DNA from: JACQGZ01 sp036004665
GTDB taxonomy: Bacteria > Sysuimicrobiota > Sysuimicrobiia > Sysuimicrobiales > Humicultoraceae
DNA: 64,000 bases
Direction: 5' to 3'
Assembly (NCBI GenBank): GCA_036004665.1
Contig: DASYRG010000003.1
Location: 16,325 to 80,324 of the forward strand
The position numbers and the translations under genes were made by a program. Shown in pieces: positions 17,199 to 24,378 of the stretch. The notes beneath the pieces are model-generated. The model ran no database searches and had not been told where the DNA came from. It saw only the letters and a list, made by a program, of their open reading frames with translations. Within the stretch, counting starts at the first letter, position 1, and each line of letters opens with the position of its first letter.

Positions 17199-18358
17199 AG
17201 CGGCTCGTCCTGCTGGGATCGACCGGATCGGTGGGACGCCAGACGCTGGAGGTGGCGGCGCACCTGGGAGAGGTGGAGGTGGTCGCCCTCTCCACCCGCC
17301 GCAACATCGACCTCCTGGCGGTGCAGGCGGAGGCGTGGCGGCCGGAGGTGGTCGCCGTGGAGGACCGGGATGCGGCCGCCCGGCTGCGCGCCAGGATGGG
17401 CGCTCGGCTCCGAGTGCTCGAAGGCGCCGGGGGCCTCGCCGAACTGGCGGCCCTGCCTCGAGCCGATCTTGTCCTGGTGGCCGTGGTCGGCGTCGCCGGG
17501 CTCTCCCCGACGCTCGCCGCCCTGCGCGCGGGCAGGGACGTCGCCCTGGCCACGAAGGAGGCGCTCGTGGCCGGCGGCGCGCTGGTCACGGCGGAGGCAG
17601 AGAGATCAGGCGCTGTCATCCTACCGGTGGACAGCGAGCACAGCGCTATCTTGCAGTGTTTATCTGGCATCCCGCGGGAGGAGGTGCGGCGTATCATCCT
17701 CACCGCGTCGGGAGGACCCTTCGGCGACCGACCGCCTGCGTCGGTGTACGGCGCGACGCCTGAAGAAGCGCTGTCTCATCCCACCTGGAAGATGGGCAAG
17801 AAGATAAGCGTTGATTCGGCGACCTTGATGAACAAGGGGTTCGAAGTCATTGAGGCGCGCTGGCTCTTTGATCTGCCGCCCGAGCGGATCGACGTCGTGA
17901 TCCATCCCCAGAGCCTGGTGCACGGGATGGTGGAGTTGATCGACGGGTCGATTTTGGCGCAGGTCGCGCCCCCCGACATGCGGCTGCCGATCCAGTACGC
18001 GCTGACCTACCCCCGGCGGCGGGAGTCTCCGATGAGCCCACTGCGTTGGGATGAAGGGAAGGGCGGTGTGACGATGACCTTTGCGCGCCCGGACGCTGAG
18101 CGGTTCCCGGCCCTCGCGCTGGCCTATCATGCGCTGGCGGCCGGCGGGACGATGCCGGCGGTGCTGAATGGTGCGAACGAAGCGGCGGTGGAGCTCTTCC
18201 TGGACCGCCGCGTTCCCTTCGGCGAGATCGCCGCGCTGGTGCGCCGGACTCTGGACGCCCACCGGACGGTCGCGTCGCCGAACGTTGATGAGATTCTGGT
18301 CGCCGACGCCTGGGCGCGCGAGGCCGTGACCCGGTTCGGCGTAGAGGTGCGTGCATGA
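17195..18358 (+). CDS. dxr: 1-deoxy-D-xylulose 5-phosphate reductoisomerase
   Basis: NADPH-dependent enzyme making 2-C-methyl-D-erythritol 4-phosphate, the committed step of the MEP isoprenoid pathway. It has 387 residues. The NADPH site is LLGSTGSVGRQTLEV. The metal and substrate residues are in PVDSEHSAILQCL, TASGGPFGD, HPTWKMGKKISVDSATLMN and KGFEVIEA. IHPQSLVHGMVE and LNGANEAAVE are also present. Together with ispG downstream it shows the organism uses the MEP route. GTG start overlaps the cdsA stop. Confidence 0.97.
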   Translation: MKRLVLLGSTGSVGRQTLEVAAHLGEVEVVALSTRRNIDLLAVQAEAWRPEVVAVEDRDAAARLRARMGARLRVLEGAGGLAELAALPRADLVLVAVVGVAGLSPTLAALRAGRDVALATKEALVAGGALVTAEAERSGAVILPVDSEHSAILQCLSGIPREEVRRIILTASGGPFGDRPPASVYGATPEEALSHPTWKMGKKISVDSATLMNKGFEVIEARWLFDLPPERIDVVIHPQSLVHGMVELIDGSILAQVAPPDMRLPIQYALTYPRRRESPMSPLRWDEGKGGVTMTFARPDAERFPALALAYHALAAGGTMPAVLNGANEAAVELFLDRRVPFGEIAALVRRTLDAHRTVASPNVDEILVADAWAREAVTRFGVEVRA

Positions 18359-19452
18359 CGCAGGTCCTGCCGCTCCTGTCTAGCGGGGGCTGGCTGGTGG
18401 CGACCATTGTCGCCTTCGGGGCGATGATCTTCTTCCATGAACTGGGGCACTTTCTCGTGGCCAAACGCGCCGGGGTGACGGTGCACGCCTTTGCCTTGGG
18501 CTTCGGGCCCAAGCTGTGGTCGGTACAGCGCGGCGACACCACCTACGCCCTGAACCTGATCCCCTTCGGGGGCTACGTGAAGATGGCCGGCGAGGATTTC
18601 GACGAGCAGGCCCCTGAGGAAGGGTCTTTTCGCCATCAGCCCGTCGGCCGGCGCATGGCCATCGTCGCCGCCGGCCCGGTGATGAATCTGCTCCTGGCCG
18701 CAGCGATCCTCAGCGTGGTCGCGATGAGCTTCGGGGTGCCGGTGGGGATCACCAACCGCGTGGGGATGCTGGTCGCCATCTGCGGGCAGCCCAGTGTGCC
18801 GGGCGTGCCCGGCAGCGAGCCGGGGCCCTGTCCGGCGGAACGCGCGGGGCTGCGCTCCGGGGATGTGATCGTGGCCATCAACGGCCGGCCCACGGACTCG
18901 GGAGAGGTGGTGGTCGAGACCATCCACAAGAATCCCCGACAGCCCCTTGTGCTCACGGTGGAGCGGGGCGGGCAGCGCGTGGATGTCAAGGTAACGCCCA
19001 ACCTCGACCCGGCGCGGAAGATCGGCCTCATCGGGTTCGCCCCCGAGGTGGTGCGCCAGCGTTTCAATCCGATCACGGCTGTGCTCGTGGGTATCCAGCG
19101 GACAGGGGAGATCATCGCCGCGGTGGCGACCGCTGTGGCCGGCCTGATCCGAGAGGGGTCGCTCATCGCCAACCTGGGTGGTCCGGTCGCGGCGGGTCGG
19201 GCGCTGGTGGACGCGGGGCGGAGCGGTCTGGAGACCTTCCTCAACGTGGCCGCGACCCTCAGCGTGATCATTGGGATTTTCAACCTCATTCCGTTTCCCG
19301 CCCTCGATGGCGGCCGGCTCGGGTTCCTGATCGTGGAGGCGCTGCGGCGCCGGCCGGTAGACCCGCGGCGCGAAGGCTACGTCCACCTGGTCGGGTTCGT
19401 GCTGCTGATCCTGCTGCTGGTATTCTTGACGGGACAGGACATCCAGCGGTGA
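18355..19452 (+). CDS. rseP: RIP metalloprotease RseP (site-2 protease family)
   Basis: Membrane zinc protease performing intramembrane cleavage, typically of anti-sigma factors or signal-peptide remnants. It has 365 residues. The zinc motif HELGH lies in a first membrane helix (MIFFHELGHFLVAKRAGV). One PDZ domain covers about residues 140-220 (AERAGLRSGDVIVAINGRP), and the third zinc ligand is in NLIPFPALDGGRL. The ATG overlaps the dxr stop as ATGA. In Bacillota-like genomes this gene sits between dxr and ispG, as here. Confidence 0.95.
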   Translation: MTQVLPLLSSGGWLVATIVAFGAMIFFHELGHFLVAKRAGVTVHAFALGFGPKLWSVQRGDTTYALNLIPFGGYVKMAGEDFDEQAPEEGSFRHQPVGRRMAIVAAGPVMNLLLAAAILSVVAMSFGVPVGITNRVGMLVAICGQPSVPGVPGSEPGPCPAERAGLRSGDVIVAINGRPTDSGEVVVETIHKNPRQPLVLTVERGGQRVDVKVTPNLDPARKIGLIGFAPEVVRQRFNPITAVLVGIQRTGEIIAAVATAVAGLIREGSLIANLGGPVAAGRALVDAGRSGLETFLNVAATLSVIIGIFNLIPFPALDGGRLGFLIVEALRRRPVDPRREGYVHLVGFVLLILLLVFLTGQDIQR

Positions 19453-19456
19453 TCAG

Positions 19457-20593
19457 ATGAGCGCCAAGGCCACCCTCGCCCCATCCACGCCGGTGTCCCT
19501 CGCCGCCCGCCCGTTGCGGCCGCGGACGGCGACCCGCCGTGTTCGTGTAGGCAAAGTGGAGATCGGCGGCGGGGCGCCCGTGTCGGTGCAGTCGATGACG
19601 ATCACCGACACTCGCGACGTCGACGCCACGCTGGCCCAGATCTACCAGCTGGCCGCCGAGGGGTGTGAGATCGCGCGCGTCGCCGTCCCCGACCGGGAGG
19701 CGGCGGTCGCGCTGGCCGACATCTGCCCGCGCAGCCCAGTGCCCGTGGTCGCGGACATCCACTTCGACCACCGCCTGGCGCTGGCGGCCCTGGAGGCGGG
19801 GATCGCCAAGCTGCGCATCAACCCGGGCAACATCGGCAGCCGGGAGCGCACCCGCATCGTCGCGCGTGTGGCTAAGGAGCGTGGAGTGCCTATCCGCATC
19901 GGCGCCAACATCGGCTCCCTGAGCAAGGTGATGCTGCGCCGCTACGGGGGACCGAGCGCCGAGGCGCTCGTCGCGAGTGCCCTGGAAGACGTACACGTGC
20001 TGGAAGACCTGGACTTCCACGACATCATCGTCTCGGTGAAGTGCTCCGAGGTGCCCATGGCCGTGGACGCCTACACGATGATCAGCGGGCTGATGCCCTA
20101 TCCGCTGCACGTGGGCATCACCGAGTCGGGGACGCTGGGGCCCGGATCGATCCGCTCCGCCGCCGGCATCGGCGCCATCCTGGCCCTGGGTATCGGCGAC
20201 ACCATCCGCGTCTCTCTCGCCGCCGAGCCGGTGGAGGAGGTGCGCGTCGGGTTCCAGATCCTGGCCAGCCTGGGGCTGCGCGCCCGCGGCGTGCAGCTGG
20301 TGGCCTGCCCCTCCTGCGGCAGAGCGGAGGTGGACATCATCGCCATCGCCCAGGAGGTGGAGCGGCGGCTGGCCGCGGTGCGCTCGCCCGTGAAGGTGGC
20401 AGTGATGGGCTGCGCGGTCAACGGTCCCGGAGAGGCGCGCATGGCCGACCTGGGCATCGCCTGCGGCCGGGGCATGGGCCTGCTCTTCCGCGAGGGCAAG
20501 ATCGTGGCCAGCCTCCCGGAGGACCGGCTCGTGGACGCGCTGATGGAGCACGTGGAGATCGTCGCGCGGGAGAAGTACGCAGCCGCCTCATGA
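19457..20593 (+). CDS. ispG: 4-hydroxy-3-methylbut-2-enyl diphosphate synthase
   Basis: Iron-sulfur enzyme of the MEP pathway converting MEcPP to HMBPP. It has 378 residues. An N-terminal TIM barrel contains PVSVQSMTITDTRDVDATL, VVADIHFDHRLAL and KLRINPGNIG. The C-terminal reductase-like domain has the cluster cysteines in ACPSCGRAEVD and VMGCAVNGPGEA. The first 25 residues are not conserved, so an internal start is possible. It follows rseP after only 4 bases. Confidence 0.96.
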   Translation: MSAKATLAPSTPVSLAARPLRPRTATRRVRVGKVEIGGGAPVSVQSMTITDTRDVDATLAQIYQLAAEGCEIARVAVPDREAAVALADICPRSPVPVVADIHFDHRLALAALEAGIAKLRINPGNIGSRERTRIVARVAKERGVPIRIGANIGSLSKVMLRRYGGPSAEALVASALEDVHVLEDLDFHDIIVSVKCSEVPMAVDAYTMISGLMPYPLHVGITESGTLGPGSIRSAAGIGAILALGIGDTIRVSLAAEPVEEVRVGFQILASLGLRARGVQLVACPSCGRAEVDIIAIAQEVERRLAAVRSPVKVAVMGCAVNGPGEARMADLGIACGRGMGLLFREGKIVASLPEDRLVDALMEHVEIVAREKYAAAS

Positions 20594-20615
20594 AGGCCGC
20601 GGCAGGGTAGCAGAC

Positions 20616-21296
20616 GTGCCCCCGTTGATCGACGTCGACGCGGGCGCCGCCGAGTGGTGGGTCGTCCTGCTGCGGTTGGGACTGGCGCTGGTTCTCGGCG
20701 GGCTCATCGGCATCGAGCGGGAGTCGGTGGAGAAGCCGGCTGGCTTCCGCACGCACATCCTGGTCACGCTCGGCGCGACGCTCTTCACCCTGATTTCCCG
20801 CGAGGGGTTCTTCGGCTCCGGCGCCGACCCCGCGCGCATCGCCAGCAACATCGTCGTCGGGATCGGCTTCCTGGGCGCGGGGACGATCTGGCGCAGCGGG
20901 GTGACCGTGCAGGGATTGACGACCGCGGCCAGCCTCTGGACCGCTGCGGCCATCGGGACCGCGGTGGGCGCCGGCTTCTACCTGGGAGGCGTCGCCGCCA
21001 CGGCGATGGTGATGGCGGTGCTCATCCCCTTCAAGTCCCTGGAGCGGCGGCTGCCCCGCCGCGGCGCGGCGACCATCGAGCTCTCGCTCCACGACCAGCC
21101 GGGACAGCTGGGCAAGATCGGGACGGTGTTGGGGGGCTACAACGTCAACATCGAACACATCGAGCTCTCGGAGAAGATGGAGGATCGGGTCACGATGACG
21201 CTGGCGGTGCGTGTGCCCCTCCGGGTGACGCGGGACGAGGTCCTGCTCGCCCTCGGAGCCCTGGACGGTGTCGAGCAGGTGCGGTGGAAAGAATAA
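20616..21296 (+). CDS. MgtC/SapB family membrane protein with ACT-like C-terminus
   Basis: Protein of 226 residues with an N-terminal MgtC domain of four to five membrane helices. Motifs are LGGLIGIERE with its conserved E and R, GFRTHILVTLGATLFTLIS, VGIGFLGAGTIWR and GLTTAASLWTAAAIG. The C-terminal cytoplasmic part (about residues 148-226, IELSLHDQPGQLGKIGTVL) resembles an ACT domain that could bind an amino acid or nucleotide. MgtC homologues modulate magnesium or membrane-potential homeostasis. GTG start. Its stop TAA shares a base with a micro-ORF ATG (21296). Confidence 0.9.
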   Translation: MPPLIDVDAGAAEWWVVLLRLGLALVLGGLIGIERESVEKPAGFRTHILVTLGATLFTLISREGFFGSGADPARIASNIVVGIGFLGAGTIWRSGVTVQGLTTAASLWTAAAIGTAVGAGFYLGGVAATAMVMAVLIPFKSLERRLPRRGAATIELSLHDQPGQLGKIGTVLGGYNVNIEHIELSEKMEDRVTMTLAVRVPLRVTRDEVLLALGALDGVEQVRWKE

Positions 21297-21347
21297 TGAA
21301 GCGTTGCCCCTTGAAGGAATCATGAAGCGATCCCCTCTTGAGGAGGC
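21296..21347 (+). repeat. Diverged tandem repeat with two 9-codon micro-ORFs before metK
   Basis: Two 26-base units (21296-21321 and 21322-21347) matching at 18 of 26 positions. Each opens ATGAAGCG and contains an AGGA-type purine tract. ATG 21296 overlaps the mgtC stop and encodes MKRCPLKES; its TGA overlaps ATG 21322, which encodes MKRSPLEEA and stops at TAG 21349-21351, six bases before the metK GTG. The conserved M-K-R-x-P-L-x-E pattern despite base changes is notable. Translation is inferred. Confidence 0.65.
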
Positions 21348-21357
21348 GTAGCGTCCG

Positions 21358-22560
21358 GTGCGTCACACCAGTGTCGAGTTTCTGGCGCAGAAGCCGGTGG
21401 GCGAGCACGAGGTGGAGATCGTCGAACGCAAAGGCGTCGGCCACCCGGATTCCATCTGCGACGCGATCATGGAGCGGGTCAGCATCGCGCTGTGCCGCGA
21501 GTACCTGCAGCGTTTCGGGGTGATCCTGCACCACAACATCGACAAGGCCTTCCTCGTGGCGGGGCTCGCTGATCCCGCCTTCGGCGGGGGGCGGATCCTC
21601 GAGCCGATGCGCCTGATCTTCGGGGACCGCGCCACGGCCGTCGTCAACGGCGAGGAGGTGCCGGTGGCCGACATCGCCGTCTCCACGGCCAAGGTCTGGC
21701 TGACCGAGAACCTGCGCTTCGTCGACCCCAACGAACACGTGACCTACGACGTGCAGATCAAGCCGGGCTCGCCGGAACTGGTCGACATCTTCAGCCGGGA
21801 GGTCGCTGGGGCCAACGACACCTCCGCGGCGGTGGGCTACGCCCCACTCACGCAGGTCGAAGAGATCGTCCGGCGCACCGAGCAGCTGATGAACTCGCGC
21901 ACCTTCAAAGAAGACTTCCCCGAAGCCGGCGAGGATATCAAGATCATGGGGCTCCGCCAGGGACAGGAACTGCAGCTGACCGCGGCGGTCGCCTTCGTCG
22001 ACCGGTTCATTGAGAGCGAAGCCGCCTACTTCAAGCGCAAGAAGGAGCTCCACGACGCGGTGCATGAGTTTGTCCTTCAGCACACGGCCTTTGACAAGGT
22101 GACGCTGGACATCAACACGCTGGACGCGCCGGGGCGAGGCATGGGGGGCGTCTACCTCACGGTCACGGGCACCTCCGCCGAATCGGGGGACAGCGGGCAG
22201 ATCGGGCGCGGCAACAAGGTCAACGGCGTGATCGCCCTCAACCGGCCGATGGGCACGGAGGCCGCCGCCGGCAAGAACCCCGTGTCGCACGTCGGCAAGA
22301 TCTACACGATCCTGACCCACCAGGTGGCGGCGCGGATCTACGAAGAAGTGGCCGGCGTCCGCGAGGTATACGTCTGGATGCTCAGCCAGATCGGGGCGCC
22401 GATCGACCAGCCCAAGATCGCCGCGGCCCAGATCATCCCCGCGCGCACCGCGCGCAAAGCCACGGTGCGTCGCCAGGCGCTGGAGATCCTGGACCGGGAG
22501 CTGGCGAACATCAAGTTCCTCACCCGCGAGCTGGCGGAGGGACGCTACCCGGTCGTCTAG
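21358..22560 (+). CDS. S-adenosylmethionine synthetase, archaeal type
   Basis: Makes S-adenosylmethionine from methionine and ATP. Its 400 residues match the archaeal MAT family (AdoMet_Synthase) and not the bacterial MetK. Visible motifs are VERKGVGHPDSICDAIMER, HHNIDKAFLVAG, GANDTSAAVGYAPL, the glycine-rich DAPGRGMGGVYLTVTGTSAE and ESGDSGQIGRGNKVNGVI. The bacterial signature with GxGDQG is absent. GTG start; AGGAGG lies 12 bases upstream, a long spacing. The S-methylthioadenosine phosphorylase at 41492 belongs to the recycling branch of the same metabolism. Confidence 0.95.
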   Translation: MRHTSVEFLAQKPVGEHEVEIVERKGVGHPDSICDAIMERVSIALCREYLQRFGVILHHNIDKAFLVAGLADPAFGGGRILEPMRLIFGDRATAVVNGEEVPVADIAVSTAKVWLTENLRFVDPNEHVTYDVQIKPGSPELVDIFSREVAGANDTSAAVGYAPLTQVEEIVRRTEQLMNSRTFKEDFPEAGEDIKIMGLRQGQELQLTAAVAFVDRFIESEAAYFKRKKELHDAVHEFVLQHTAFDKVTLDINTLDAPGRGMGGVYLTVTGTSAESGDSGQIGRGNKVNGVIALNRPMGTEAAAGKNPVSHVGKIYTILTHQVAARIYEEVAGVREVYVWMLSQIGAPIDQPKIAAAQIIPARTARKATVRRQALEILDRELANIKFLTRELAEGRYPVV

Positions 22561-22586
22561 CCCGACGCGGAGCGCCATGTCCGTCT

Positions 22587-22802
22587 TTGACGACCGCGCC
22601 TACCTGCGAACGCAGGGAGCCCGGAGGCTTTTCACAGACCTTACTCACGTTGGAGTTGTCGGGGCGTGCCGGGCTGCGGCTGGAGGGGGAGAGCCGGAAA
22701 CGGTTTGTGGACGGGCTCACGGCAGCCATCGCCGAACACGGTGGGATGCGCATCGGCAAGGATGCGGGCGTGATTGTCGGTGTTCGCGCTGGTGGGCCGT
22801 GA
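22587..22802 (+). CDS. Small hypothetical protein upstream of lipoprotein gene
   Basis: Open frame of 71 codons from TTG 22587, or fewer from TTG codons near 22650. The C-terminal part (RKRFVDGLTAAIAEHGGM, then RIGKDAGVIVGVR) has protein-like composition with G/C third positions. The TGA overlaps the GTG start of the next gene as GTGA, the coupling style used across this window. No Shine-Dalgarno is seen at the TTG and I do not recognise the family. A competing ATG frame at 22577 runs into the lipoprotein frame but its N-terminal part looks non-coding. Confidence 0.4.
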   Translation: MTTAPTCERREPGGFSQTLLTLELSGRAGLRLEGESRKRFVDGLTAAIAEHGGMRIGKDAGVIVGVRAGGP

Positions 22803-23920
22803 AGAGGGCGTCTCTTCCTCGCACGATCTGCCCGGTCGGTTGGGTTGGCCTTCCTGGCGCCGCCATCGCGGCGGCCGTGGTGCTTGCGACCGCCTGCCAG
22901 GTGGCGCGCACGCCCGCGCCGGTGGGCGTGGGACTGTTGCGGGTCGGCGCGCCGCTGCGCCTCACCGACCGTCCCGCCCTCAGCCCGGTGTCCTGGGCGC
23001 CCGACGGCGCCGCGCTGGCCTTCACCGACGGCGCAGGGGTCTGGATTGCGCCGCTCGACCGCACCCGCGGGCGAGAGCGGAAGGTCACCGCCGCCGGCCA
23101 CGCCACCGCCGTGGACTGGTCCGTCGGCACCGGACTCTTCGCCTACATCGATCAGGGCACCGTCGTGGTGGTGCGACCTGACGGGAAGGAGAAGCGGCGG
23201 ATCCCCCTCCGCGCATCAGGGGGCGCGTCCGCCTTCGCCACCCATCTGGCTTGGGCGCCGCAAGGAGACCGGCTAGCCGTCGCGGTGCGCGACGGGACGA
23301 CCGCGGCCGCTCGCGGGGCCGTCTGGCTGGTGAGCGCGGACGGGGGACGCCGCTCTCCGATCTTCGCCGCTCCGCGCGGGCAGACCGTGAACGCGCTGGG
23401 CTGGTACCCTGACAGTCTCTTCCTCTTTATTGGGATCGGGTCGAGCGGCCCGGTCACCCGGCTGCTGCGATGGCGGATCACCTACCCGGACCGGCGCACG
23501 CTGCCCCTGGGGTTCCCAGGGGTGATCGCGCCGGTGCTCTCGCCCAACGGGGAGTGGATCGCCTTTGCCGCGGCCTCGCCCGGAGGTGGCGGGGAGTCGG
23601 TCTGGGTGATACGGGCGGACGGCCGATCGAGGCCGCGGCAGGTCGGCGACGGCACGGGGCGGGTGGGGGGCGTCACCTGGGCACCCAGTTCTGACAAGAT
23701 AGCCTTCACCCGGATCCTGGGCGAAGGGCGGGGGGAGATCTGGATCGCCGACGGAGACGGGAGAGGACGCCGGCGCATCACGCAATTCATCGCCGAGTTT
23801 CCCGATCCGGACCTTCCTCTCGTCGTGCGCTGGTCGCCGGACGGGCGCGCCCTCGCCTACGGCAGCGACAGCGGCACGTTTCAAGGGCACGTCTGGATCG
23901 TCACGCTGGAGCGGCAGTAA
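22799..23920 (+). CDS. TolB-like beta-propeller lipoprotein
   Basis: Predicted secreted lipoprotein of 373 residues. The N-terminus carries a positively charged start, a hydrophobic segment and a lipobox-like LATAC about residue 33. The rest is a series of WD40-like/TolB-type blades with repeated motifs such as SWAPDGAALAFTD, AWAPQGDRLAVAV, LSPNGEWIAFAA, TWAPSSDKIAFTR and RWSPDGRALAYGS. Such propellers usually bind proteins or glycans at the cell surface. The true start is taken as GTG 22799. No transport partner is adjacent, so the role is unknown. Confidence 0.8.
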   Translation: MKRASLPRTICPVGWVGLPGAAIAAAVVLATACQVARTPAPVGVGLLRVGAPLRLTDRPALSPVSWAPDGAALAFTDGAGVWIAPLDRTRGRERKVTAAGHATAVDWSVGTGLFAYIDQGTVVVVRPDGKEKRRIPLRASGGASAFATHLAWAPQGDRLAVAVRDGTTAAARGAVWLVSADGGRRSPIFAAPRGQTVNALGWYPDSLFLFIGIGSSGPVTRLLRWRITYPDRRTLPLGFPGVIAPVLSPNGEWIAFAAASPGGGGESVWVIRADGRSRPRQVGDGTGRVGGVTWAPSSDKIAFTRILGEGRGEIWIADGDGRGRRRITQFIAEFPDPDLPLVVRWSPDGRALAYGSDSGTFQGHVWIVTLERQ

Positions 23921-23933
23921 GACGCGACTGAAA

Positions 23934-23961
23934 TTGACACGCCGACGGGCACCCAGATAAT
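23934..23961 (+). promoter_or_regulatory. Promoter upstream of fmdB-like gene
   Basis: Consensus TTGACA at 23934-23939, a 16-base spacer and GATAAT at 23956-23961, in the gap after the lipoprotein gene and about 40 bases before the zinc-ribbon gene. One of the best promoter matches in the window; it may also drive the envelope operon downstream. Confidence 0.75.
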
Positions 23962-24002
23962 AGAGAAGTGCGCGTCTGAGACAACGCACGGAGTGATTGA
24001 TG

Positions 24003-24368
24003 ATGCCGGTATACGAGTACCAGTGCGTGGAGAATGGTCACCGCTTCGAGCTGTATCAGCCGGTGGGCACGGATCCCCCCGCCTGCCCCGTCTGTGGCAG
24101 CGCCAGCCGGAAGGTCTACAGCTCCGTCGGGTTGATCTTCAAAGGGTCAGGGTTTCACGTCACCGACTACCCGCGGCCGGGGGGGAGCGTGGAGAAGACC
24201 GACGACAAGGGGGACGCGAAGCCGGCACCCGCTCCGGACGGCAGCAGCACAGGCACGGCGACAAGCGGCGATGCCGCGGGCGGGACCACGCCGAAGAAAG
24301 CGTCCGACGCCGGTTCACCGACGAAAGCGTCTGACACCGGTTCACCGAAGAAAGCCTCAGACGCATAG
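24003..24368 (+). CDS. FmdB-family zinc-ribbon protein with repetitive tail
   Basis: Protein of 121 residues. The N-terminal 50 residues are a FmdB regulatory-protein zinc ribbon: MPVYEYQCVENGHRFE then ACPVCGS. The first metal pair reads C-x5-H, not the usual C-x2-C. The C-terminal 60 residues are low-complexity, ending in an imperfect repeat of about nine residues (KKASDAGSP, TKASDTGSP, KKASDA), mirrored by 27-base DNA repeats. ATG 24003 gives the standard N-terminus; ATG 24000 is one codon upstream. Function of the family is unproven. Confidence 0.85.
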   Translation: MPVYEYQCVENGHRFELYQPVGTDPPACPVCGSASRKVYSSVGLIFKGSGFHVTDYPRPGGSVEKTDDKGDAKPAPAPDGSSTGTATSGDAAGGTTPKKASDAGSPTKASDTGSPKKASDA

Positions 24369-24378
24369 GCTGGTGAGG

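Noticed and set aside
22577..22798. N-terminal extension of the TolB-like lipoprotein to ATG 22577
   Set aside because: The added residues are arginine- and cysteine-rich and lack a signal peptide; GTG 22799 gives a proper lipoprotein signal and overlaps the preceding small gene.
24291..24366. Short tandem 27-base repeats as a CRISPR-like array
   Set aside because: They are in frame within the FmdB-like tail, have no spacers and encode a low-complexity peptide repeat.
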